DNA from: Cytobacillus depressus
Lineage (GTDB): Bacteria; Bacillota; Bacilli; Bacillales; Cytobacillaceae
DNA length: 36,705 nt
Reading direction: 5' to 3'
Assembly (NCBI RefSeq): GCF_008923245.1
Contig: NZ_WBOS01000028.1
Span: 1-36,705 of the forward strand
Under the pieces are notes generated by a model, which was given only the letters and a program-made list of their open reading frames with translations, did not search any database and was not told the DNA's origin. Position numbers and translations under genes: made by a program. Of the stretch, positions 30,571-36,705 are shown one piece after another (the first letter of the stretch is position 1; every line of letters begins with the position of its first letter).

Positions 30571-31473
30571 TTGAATAAAAGAGTGCTAGTTTTAGGTGGA
30601 ACACAATTTTTCGGAAAGAAATTAGTGAAAAAGCTTATAGCGAATGGAGAGATTGTTACTATTGCAACTAGAGGAATGTCTCCCGATCCATTCGGGGAGC
30701 ATGTTGAAAGGCTGATTATTGATAGGCGTGATAAGGAATCTATTGATTCAGCTTTTACCAATCGAGAATGGGATATTGTTTACGACCAAACGTGTCAATC
30801 CCCGCTTGAAGCACAATTTACTCTGGACGCATTAACGGGCAAGGCAAAAAGATATATTTTCACATCCACACAAGCTGTATATGAGTTTGGTGTTAATCAT
30901 GTGGAGGAGAATTTTAATCCATATGAGTTTACTTATGAAGTAAAGCCACGGGAGCAATATAGCGGATATGAAGGATACCAAGAAGCAAAGCGTGCAGCCG
31001 AAGCTGTATTATTCTCGCAAAAAGAATTAGAGGTCGCTGCCGTCCGTTTTCCAATAGTTATTGGCAAGGATGATTTTACGAATAGATTAAAATTCCATGT
31101 AGAAAAAATAATCGAAAAAGAACCCATTGGCATTACAAATCTTGAAGCCAGATTTAGTTTTATTTTATCAGACGATGCAGCAAGCTTTTTATACGAACTA
31201 GGTGCGTCCTCTTTCACTGGTACGATTAATCCAGGCTGTAAGAAAGATATATCTTTAAGGGCATTACTGGATAAGATTGAAGAACATACTGGGACTAAAG
31301 CAAAAATCACAGATGTTTTAACAAAGGAAAATGCTTCACCTTACTCGATTGGAGACTCGTGGTCCACCAATACAAATAAAGCAGAGAAGCTTGGCTTTAC
31401 TTTTGCAGATTTAGATGAAACATTAGGTCATTTAATTGACTATTACACAACTGAAATATCGCAGAATGCCTAG
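30571..31473 (+). CDS. NAD-dependent epimerase/dehydratase-like extended SDR
   Basis: A 300-residue extended SDR. It begins MNKRVLVLGGTQFFGKKLVK with the atypical dinucleotide motif GGTQFFG; TSTQAVYEF and a YQEAKRAAE (YxxxK) motif follow. This pattern fits the atypical NAD(P)-binding epimerase group; the substrate is unknown. The TTG at 30571 is chosen as start because GAGGGAG lies 6 nt upstream; the ATG at 30556 would lie on that ribosome site. It follows the MFS gene by 86 bp and ends in a strong terminator. Confidence 0.82.
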   Translation: MNKRVLVLGGTQFFGKKLVKKLIANGEIVTIATRGMSPDPFGEHVERLIIDRRDKESIDSAFTNREWDIVYDQTCQSPLEAQFTLDALTGKAKRYIFTSTQAVYEFGVNHVEENFNPYEFTYEVKPREQYSGYEGYQEAKRAAEAVLFSQKELEVAAVRFPIVIGKDDFTNRLKFHVEKIIEKEPIGITNLEARFSFILSDDAASFLYELGASSFTGTINPGCKKDISLRALLDKIEEHTGTKAKITDVLTKENASPYSIGDSWSTNTNKAEKLGFTFADLDETLGHLIDYYTTEISQNA

Positions 31474-31474
31474 T

Positions 31475-31526
31475 AAAAGAGCAGGAGCGTTCCTCTTCAT
31501 AAAGGAACAGCAGCCTGCTCTTTTCA
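31475..31526 (+). terminator. Terminator of the extended SDR gene
   Basis: An outer stem AAAAGAGCAGG / CCTGCTCTTTT and an inner stem GTTCC/GGAAC form one long hairpin 1 bp after the stop codon, followed by CATTT. It could also act leftward through its A-rich left side. Confidence 0.88.
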
Positions 31527-31576
31527 TTTACCTCACCGGAACGTGTGACTTCTTACTTTATGCAAGTGCGACAACC

Positions 31577-32962
31577 TTACAGGGAATGAATAATTTCCCC
31601 CGCCACTTTAGCTCCATTTTCAATACAATCAGGAATTCCCACACCGTAATACGAGCAGCCTGCAAGCATGATTCCAGGATAGGAAGCCACAAATTTTTTC
31701 TCTAATTCCTCAACTGAGTGTGGATGGGAAATTAAATAGTTCGGCATGCTGTCTGTCCATTTTGTGATCTCTTTTGAAATTGGATCGGCTGTAATTCCTA
31801 GGCTTTTTCCAATATCAGTGAGGGCAACTTGGAGTAACTCTTCTTCGTTCATTTTTGATAATTCACCGAATGAAGGAAGGCTGCTTTTATAAAATAGTCT
31901 AACAAGCAAGTTTTTCGATGCAGATGTGTGCTCCCACTTCCGGCTAGTCCAAGTGCATGCATTACATAATATATTCTTCGAATCTGCTGTAATAAAGCCT
32001 GTTCCATCTTCCGGTAGCACGCTGTTTGGCAAATCGAAGCCTACATAGATACTAATTAAGGAGCTGTTTTTCAATTGAGAAAAGCCTTTTCCCAACTCTT
32101 GATCGATGAATAATTTCTCCGCTTCTGTATTCGGGATACTCATTACAATAAAATCGGCTTCAATGATCTCCCGATTTTGAAATGTAACTTGATATCGCTC
32201 TTCAACCTTTTCGATTTTGCTTACCATCGTATTTTTTAAAATCTCAGCATTTTCGAGCTTTTCTTCATAAGCATCGATGAGCTTGCCTAATCCGCTTCGG
32301 AAGGAAATAAATTTCTTCCCGCTTCCACTTTGAAATTTCTTCTTATTGGCTTCAAAGCCTTTAATGATGCTGCCGTATTCCTTCTTATAATCTAATAAAT
32401 ATGGAAGAGTCGAAGCAATTGTTAAATCACTTAATTGACCTGAATACACACCTGAAAGAACTGGAGCAATTTGTTTTTCAACCAGTTCCTTCCCAAAGAA
32501 GTATTCGAGAAAATCGCCAATGGAATCGTTCTTCGTGAAGGAATCATTCTTTGTGTAAAAATCCTTCAATGCTTCTACTTTCCCTTCAGCCGAAATGAGT
32601 GTTGTTTTTGCAAGGGATTCAATACTTGTTGGAATGCCAAACACTGCATCAGCAGGAATTTGTTTTAAACCCCCCTCAGTATAAATAAATGAGCGGCCCG
32701 CGGCATTATAGACGACTTCATCGTCTAAACCAAGCTCTTCAATAAATGACATCGCATTTGCTTTTCTTGCAACGATCGAGTCAGCTCCTGCCTCCATGAC
32801 GAAACCGCCTTCTTTTACTGTGCGAATTTTTCCGCCCAGTTCAGAGGAGGCTTCCGCAAGAATCAATCTTACATTTGATTGATTTGTCTTTTTCCATTTA
32901 TGTAATTCGAACATCGCGGACAATCCAGTGATTCCTCCACCAATGACTAAGACTGTTTTCAA
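31577..32962 (-). CDS. hemY: Coproporphyrinogen III oxidase / protoporphyrinogen oxidase (CgoX, HemY)
   Basis: A 461-residue FAD enzyme. In Firmicutes it oxidises coproporphyrinogen III to coproporphyrin III in the coproporphyrin-dependent heme pathway, at the membrane surface. The FAD motif GGGITGLSAMFELHK (8-22) and LGGKIRTVKEGGFVMEAGAD are followed by the C-terminal CSYYGVGIPDCIENGAKVAG. It starts at a TTG (32962) with AGGGGTGTAGGA upstream. It is alone here rather than in a hemEHY operon, so it may be a second copy; hemE and hemH are not in this window. GsaB in the same window serves the same pathway. Confidence 0.9.
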   Translation of the reverse strand: MKTVLVIGGGITGLSAMFELHKWKKTNQSNVRLILAEASSELGGKIRTVKEGGFVMEAGADSIVARKANAMSFIEELGLDDEVVYNAAGRSFIYTEGGLKQIPADAVFGIPTSIESLAKTTLISAEGKVEALKDFYTKNDSFTKNDSIGDFLEYFFGKELVEKQIAPVLSGVYSGQLSDLTIASTLPYLLDYKKEYGSIIKGFEANKKKFQSGSGKKFISFRSGLGKLIDAYEEKLENAEILKNTMVSKIEKVEERYQVTFQNREIIEADFIVMSIPNTEAEKLFIDQELGKGFSQLKNSSLISIYVGFDLPNSVLPEDGTGFITADSKNILCNACTWTSRKWEHTSASKNLLVRLFYKSSLPSFGELSKMNEEELLQVALTDIGKSLGITADPISKEITKWTDSMPNYLISHPHSVEELEKKFVASYPGIMLAGCSYYGVGIPDCIENGAKVAGEIIHSL

Positions 32963-33082
32963 ATCCTACACCCCTGTTATTAGTTCCTTATCTCACTTAA
33001 AGTGTACCATACTTTAACTTTCTACCCCTGTGAACATCCTTAACAATTTTGTGACTGTTTGTCCCCAATGCTGCATACAGTT

Positions 33083-33351
33083 TTATTAAGTGAAACTTCA
33101 TTCAGTGGGGGGCTTTTTCCCGCACAGAATGTTAGTTGAACTTATCACGCTCAGAGCGCCACGTCCTCCCAAAAGCTATGCTTTTGGTCGTGCGATGTAT
33201 CGCTACCGCAGTGTTCCTTGTCCTGTGGCTTTCGCCTGACTAGGACATCCTGTCTGTCGTCGGGCCTTTACGGGCTGTTAGATCGCCCAATTAGAAATTT
33301 GAGTTTTGCGGAATTTTTAAAGCGAGAATCTTACAGCCCGTTAATCTGCGA
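33083..33351. repeat. Dispersed intergenic element, family 1, complete long copy L2
   Basis: This is the reference copy, with both ends: TTAAGTGAAACTTCATTCAG ... GAATGTTAGTTGAACTT on the left and CAGCCCGTTAATCTGCGA on the right. About 200 bp of interior includes GCGCCACGTCCTCC, the hairpin AAAAGC-TATG-CTTTT, CTTGTCCTGTGGC, ACTAGGACATCCTGTCTGTC and GGGCCTTTACGGGCTG. The interior aligns with L1 (2611-2806) and the ends align with S (11890-11957). Its right end stops 2 bp before the ribosome site of the next gene. Confidence 0.88.
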
Positions 33352-33368
33352 GAAAGGAGGGGTTAGTC

Positions 33369-33737
33369 ATTAAAATATCATTGTCTACGGACCAATTAAT
33401 TCGATATGCTGTAGCTTACGTGTTTATTGTAGCTGGAATGATTAAATTTATTAATCCCGATATGGGGACCTATTTTGCCAATTTAGGATTACCTTATCCC
33501 ATTCAGGTCATGTATATCATTGCTGTTGTGGAATTGATTTGTGGGGTTTTTATTTTATTGAATAGAAGTGTAAGCAATGCGGCAATTCCTTTAATTGGCA
33601 TCATGGTCGTCGCCATTATGTTAACGAAAATTCCAACCTTGCATTCCGGCTTTATTCAATTTGCGGCCAATGCTCGGTTGGATATTGTTATGCTTGTTTT
33701 GTTGTTTATTTTATATAAGCTGCCTTCAAGAAGATAG
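33369..33737 (+). CDS. DoxX-like small membrane protein, possible ATT start
   Basis: A protein of about 118-122 residues with four membrane helices (AVAYVFIVAGMIKFI, IQVMYIIAVVELICGVFILL, AIPLIGIMVVAIML, LDIVMLVLLFILYKL), matching the DoxX/DoxX-like fold. The ribosome site GAAAGGAGG (33352-33360) lies 8 nt before an in-frame ATT at 33369. The first standard start, TTG at 33381, is 20 nt away, too far to be normal; no ATG is available. Start choice is therefore open. The site immediately follows repeat L2, so the 5' end may have been altered by the insertion. The function is unknown. Confidence 0.75.
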   Translation: MKISLSTDQLIRYAVAYVFIVAGMIKFINPDMGTYFANLGLPYPIQVMYIIAVVELICGVFILLNRSVSNAAIPLIGIMVVAIMLTKIPTLHSGFIQFAANARLDIVMLVLLFILYKLPSRR

Positions 33738-33940
33738 GTCCTTTAAAGTATAAAAAACCCTTATCTTAATAATTTCCTTAGTTTTTTATTATTCCTTCTT
33801 TAGAAACTTTTCCAATAAAAAATCCGGAGCATTCCTAAATAAACGCGCTAGATTGCAGAAGATGTTAGTTTAAATCTTATTAAAAATAAGTACCCGTCGA
33901 ATAAGACTTTACTAGAAAAGTACAATCATTATCATTGAAA
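33738..33940. other. Convergent intergenic region
   Basis: This AT-rich stretch of 203 bp lies between two convergent genes. CCCTTATCTTAATAATTTCC flanked by A and T runs (33755-33790) may serve as a weak terminator, but no clean stem was found. A sequence similar to Fur/PerR operators (ATCATTATCATTG) near 33926 is at a gene end and is unlikely to be regulatory. Confidence 0.35.
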
Positions 33941-34540
33941 TTATTTTACTTCAATTTGTATTAAATTAGTATCCATTTTCAATCGTTCTCTTAGCTCTTC
34001 TGTAATATTAAAAGAGAACTGACCAGCTTTTATATCTGCTAATTGATAACCTTGTGCTGTATTAACAGTGCCGTCAGTTCCTATTGGCATCCAATTTTTT
34101 GTATCGATATTTAACAAATGGTCAATATAGTTTCCACTAATTTTTCCTTTGTCTAACCATTCGGCTGGTAAAAAATCGTACCCCAAGACCTCTTCAGATA
34201 ATAAAATTTCAATATCCCCTGATGAAATAGTTACTTGTCCGTTTTTAGGAATAGATTCCCCATTAACCCGTAACCCATATAAAATCTGATCTTGGGAAAA
34301 CTCCAACATTTCTACATCTGATAAATTATCTATCACTTGCTTAATAGTCGTCACTAAATACTGATTTCGTTCATTTAGAAATTGATTTTGTGTTTGCAAC
34401 GATTCTATTTCATTTGTATCAAACTCAACTTGATCTGCTAAAATCTTAGTTTTACCCTTTTCTTCGCTTTGCTCATCACTACACCCAACTAATGAGAATA
34501 GACTTAATGTAATTCCAGTAAATAATAATTTTTTCAGCAT
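33941..34540 (-). CDS. Putative lipoprotein 1
   Basis: A 199-residue secreted lipoprotein. A signal peptide with lipobox LVGC predicts lipidation at C20 (MLKKLLFTGITLSLFSLVGC). A glutamine- and asparagine-rich predicted coiled coil (about 45-75, NEIESLQTQNQFLNERNQYL) and a C-terminal domain with beta character (VNGESIPKNGQVTISSGDIE, QGYQLADIKAGQFSFNITEE) follow. No family was recognised. AGGAGAGG lies 8 nt before the ATG. It is the last of three lipoprotein genes on this strand; it is separated from the next by 99 bp. Confidence 0.78.
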   Translation of the reverse strand: MLKKLLFTGITLSLFSLVGCSDEQSEEKGKTKILADQVEFDTNEIESLQTQNQFLNERNQYLVTTIKQVIDNLSDVEMLEFSQDQILYGLRVNGESIPKNGQVTISSGDIEILLSEEVLGYDFLPAEWLDKGKISGNYIDHLLNIDTKNWMPIGTDGTVNTAQGYQLADIKAGQFSFNITEELRERLKMDTNLIQIEVK

Positions 34541-34639
34541 TTTTTTGCACCTCTCCTAATTTACGTACTCCCTCAAAAAGATACAATTTATCTCTCAAAT
34601 ACTCACCTCATGAGCAGCAATCAAATTCGCCCTTCATGT

Positions 34640-35209
34640 TTATATATCAAAACTCACACTAATTACCTTCCATTCATTGTTGTACGATTTAAAGGTCAAA
34701 TTAAGGAATGTCGGAGGACTCACAGGCTCACCGTTTTCATCTTTGTAAAATTCCCTGATATGTACCAAATAAGTATCACTATCACTATCATATTGAAAAC
34801 CCTGTATTACCCAATCATCCAATTGCTTACCATTAAAGGGGTATAACAGCCATTGATCATTGGCGTTATTGATTAAATATAAGGTATTGTCCTTTTCTTC
34901 GAGGAAAAGTTCGTCTGAAATCAGTGTTTTGATTTTTTCTTTATGACCCGATGTATGGAAGGATACAAAATCCTTTGATAAGTTACTAATGATACTAAAC
35001 AATTCTTTTTCCTTTTCATTAGTTTCATTTTGTTTTTCAAGTTCTGTTATTCTTTGATTTAATTCTTTTTGTTTCTTTTCATTTTCATTTAGTCTTAAGG
35101 TTAACTCTTCTTTATCTTCCTTTAGCTGACTGACGACTTCTTCGGTATTTGCACAAGCTGTTACCAATGAAAAACTGCAAACAACCATCATAAGAAATTT
35201 CTTATTCAT
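34640..35209 (-). CDS. Putative lipoprotein 2 with coiled coil
   Basis: A 189-residue secreted lipoprotein with lipobox LVTAC and predicted lipidation at C19. A long charged coiled coil follows (about 25-70, LKEDKEELTLRLNENEKKQK and ELNQRITELEKQNETNEKEK). The C-terminal domain ends TFLNLTFKSYNNEWKVISVS, similar in pattern to NTF2-like/DUF4878-type domains with a terminal strand and tryptophan; this is a guess. The ATG at 35209 follows GGAGG by 5 nt, so an extension to 35266 is rejected. It shares the lipobox-coil-beta layout with lipoprotein 1 but not obvious sequence. Confidence 0.78.
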   Translation of the reverse strand: MNKKFLMMVVCSFSLVTACANTEEVVSQLKEDKEELTLRLNENEKKQKELNQRITELEKQNETNEKEKELFSIISNLSKDFVSFHTSGHKEKIKTLISDELFLEEKDNTLYLINNANDQWLLYPFNGKQLDDWVIQGFQYDSDSDTYLVHIREFYKDENGEPVSPPTFLNLTFKSYNNEWKVISVSFDI

Positions 35210-35577
35210 CTTTACCTCCCAGTACATATCTAGTTTTAAGTAACCATTACTGTGTATTTCGATCAAACTAAGTGAAATTCTTCTTCAACTATTGTTTATA
35301 TTGCTTAAGTACAATCTTTCACAAATCCCCACAATATCATTACCATAAATATTCGATTTTTCTTTATACTCTTCCTCCGTTAAATGGCCCTAAAATAAAA
35401 AATTGCGCTTATCCTTGTTCAAAGAAAGCGCCCGATTATTGAAGATCGTTATTCAACTATAGCCCCTTTTACTTCAATAAAAAACTTTACTACGTTTATT
35501 AGTAACGCTTAACATTGTTGTTCTTGTTTTAGGAAAGTTTTTTTCATCTAAAATCCAAATACAAATAATCCATCACA
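35210..35577. other. Intergenic region between lipoproteins 2 and 3
   Basis: In these 368 bp no gene was recognised. A minus-strand terminator is at 35395-35431. The remainder is AT-rich, and no promoter was singled out for lipoprotein 2. Confidence 0.5.
35395..35431 (-). terminator. Terminator of lipoprotein 3 gene
   Basis: On the minus strand GCGCTT / AAGCGC with a long loop is followed by TTTTTTATTTT. The stem is short but the T tract is strong. It is about 147 bp past the stop. Confidence 0.6.
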
Positions 35578-36309
35578 CTACTCAATAGTTTGAAACTCAA
35601 TTGATTTCGCTTGGTACATTTTATCTCGATATTCATACTTGATTACAACGTTGCCAATAAAACCTGCTGGGGAAACCTGTGTTCCGATATTTGCAATGAG
35701 CTGATTATCTTTTACATAATAGTTAATGATACCACCGAATCCTACTTCATTATTTAAGTATTCTGGTTCCACTTCGAAATCCACAGTTACCTGTTTATCC
35801 GCTATACTAATTTTCGCTTCGTTAGGTAATAAAGTAGCTTTTACATTTTTGAACACGATAGCCATTGGATTATCGACAAGCACCTCACTAAAATTATTTT
35901 CTATATGATATACATGTACTTCTTGTTTTAACGTACCTGTACCATATCCAAGCGTTAAAATAATAATTAATTCTTCCGTCCCATTACCATCTATATCCTC
36001 AACAATAATTTGCGGTGCATAACTTGGATTTGTTACATTCATCCAGAACGGTTCTTTAAATGAAATATCCTTATAGTCAATTTTAAAATTATAATATAGA
36101 CCATCCATCTCTTTTGCGTAAATAGTTACATCTTCTTCATTCGAACTTGCTACGACTTGGTAATCCTCTTCCTTCACTAATTCATTTTGTGGTTCATTCG
36201 TTCCGGATTTCTCCATATTAGGAATTTCTTGTTTTGAGGTTGTTTTATTATTATTCATACATCCTACCAATAAGAATAGTAAAACAAGCAATAACCATAT
36301 CTTTTTCAT
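35578..36309 (-). CDS. Putative lipoprotein 3 with FG-GAP-like calcium motif
   Basis: A 243-residue secreted lipoprotein with lipobox LLVGC and lipidation at C17. A polar linker (NNNKTTSKQEIPNMEKSGTN) is followed by a beta-rich domain with IIVEDIDGNGTEELIIILTL, an FG-GAP/VCBS-like calcium-binding repeat (DIDGNGTEE). Similar Bacillus surface proteins exist, but the function is unknown. The ATG at 36309 has AAGGGG 8 nt upstream; the longer frame to 36360 lacks a ribosome site. It is transcribed as the first of three lipoprotein genes, though 368 bp and a terminator separate it from the next. Confidence 0.78.
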   Translation of the reverse strand: MKKIWLLLVLLFLLVGCMNNNKTTSKQEIPNMEKSGTNEPQNELVKEEDYQVVASSNEEDVTIYAKEMDGLYYNFKIDYKDISFKEPFWMNVTNPSYAPQIIVEDIDGNGTEELIIILTLGYGTGTLKQEVHVYHIENNFSEVLVDNPMAIVFKNVKATLLPNEAKISIADKQVTVDFEVEPEYLNNEVGFGGIINYYVKDNQLIANIGTQVSPAGFIGNVVIKYEYRDKMYQAKSIEFQTIE

Positions 36310-36476
36310 GTAAAATTCCCCTTCACCACTTTTATATAAAAATTCATAGCCCTCGTTCAATAAAACTGCACCGATAGTTTAAATACATTTCTTCACAATC
36401 TCACACTTGAATTTCAACATAAATATCCAGATTTTTTTAAGGTTTTGTTCAATTATATGGCCATTTACATAAAGAA

Positions 36477-36510
36477 AGAGCGTAATTCTTGCTGTAGAAT
36501 TACGCCCTTT
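36477..36510 (-). terminator. Terminator of the HU gene
   Basis: On the minus strand AAAGGGCGTAATTCT / AGAATTACGCTCTTT with a 6-nt loop is followed by CTTTATG. It lies 78 bp after the HU stop. No gene was seen in the remainder of 36310-36587. Confidence 0.8.
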
Positions 36511-36587
36511 AGTAGAACAAGCTATTATTACTAATTTTTGAGTTCTTTTCTTCTCATACCAAAGTTATTTACTGTTAAGATATATTA

Positions 36588-36705
36588 TTATTTAACAGCT
36601 TCTTTTAATTCCTTGCCTGGCTTAAAAGCAGGAACCTTAGAAGCAGCAATATCTATTTCTTCACCGGTTTGTGGATTACGACCTTTTCTAGCTGAACGTT
36701 CGCGT
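36588..36705 (-). CDS. HU-family DNA-binding protein, C-terminal part (cut by window edge)
   Basis: The last 38 codons are present: RERSARKGRNPQTGEEIDIA then ASKVPAFKPGKELKEAVK and stop. These are the DNA-binding arm (RKGRNPQTGEE) and the closing helix of HU/HBsu, the main bacterial nucleoid protein that bends and compacts DNA as a dimer. The 5' end lies beyond the window, so whether it is the main hupA or a paralogue cannot be decided. Confidence 0.93.
   Translation of the reverse strand, partial: RERSARKGRNPQTGEEIDIAASKVPAFKPGKELKEAVK

Noticed and set aside
33924..33940. Fur or PerR box (TGATAATGATTGT)
   Set aside because: It matches only part of the 15-bp consensus and lies at the 3' ends of two convergent genes, where it could not control a promoter.

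Overview
This window is chromosomal DNA from a low-GC, endospore-forming member of the Bacillaceae. The evidence is the B. subtilis-type gene order on the left (rrn leader, ygxA, ygzB, perR, bcp/ygaF, gsaB, ygaE, ygaD, ygaC, ygaB, sspE, yfhS, mutY, yfhP, yfhJ, sspK, yfhH, recX, yfhF, yfhE, yfhD), spore-protein genes, strong GGAGG ribosome-binding sites and typical hairpin-plus-T terminators. A diaminopimelate dehydrogenase gene and the lack of fabL and yfhO in this block argue against B. subtilis itself; the genus cannot be fixed from this sequence alone.

Layout. 1-260: first 14 nt of a 16S rRNA gene (minus strand), its leader, and two tandem strong promoters. 267-8950: peroxide and tetrapyrrole block (ygxA, ygzB, autoregulated perR, bcp peroxiredoxin, a small K+ channel, glutamate-1-semialdehyde aminomutase, an ArAE-type membrane protein, an MsbA-like ABC half-transporter, DUF402 phosphatase). 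9235-17618: sporulation and housekeeping block (ygaB, sspE, yfhS, mutY, yfhP, yfhJ, sspK, a YpzG-like gene, yfhH, an SDR, recX, yfhF, yfhE, yfhD). sspK, the YpzG-like gene and yfhE are small genes that are easy to miss. 17717-22162: a DoxX gene with Rex-type operators and a two-gene heterodimeric ABC exporter. 22376-32962: a deleted Uma2 remnant, ddh, an unknown two-gene membrane operon, a RocB-like peptidase, an M20 carbamoylase/amidohydrolase, a CynX/NimT MFS transporter, an extended SDR and the heme enzyme CgoX/HemY. 33369-36705: a second DoxX-type gene, three unrelated-looking lipoproteins and the 3' end of an HU gene.

The most striking content is non-coding. Intergenic spaces carry several structured repeat families. 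(i) Three tandem arrays at separate sites share an exact or near-exact 52-bp period, about five helical turns, with a palindrome in every unit; two of them belong to one sequence family and the third has an unrelated sequence. (ii) Two modular elements bounded by GCGGA(G/A)GCGCCTTG and GGCGCTGGAGCTAGACA carry small hairpins whose stems covary while the loop RTCCT is constant; their internal modules are permuted between copies. (iii) A longer element is present as two long copies and one internally deleted short copy. These elements lie at gene ends, usually beside terminators.

Functional themes: oxidative stress and redox (PerR, Bcp, MutY, RecX, Rex-type control of DoxX), heme synthesis (GsaB, CgoX), spore proteins, and nitrogen-compound use (RocB-like, M20 amidohydrolase, MFS). 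All family assignments were made by reading motifs, with no database search.
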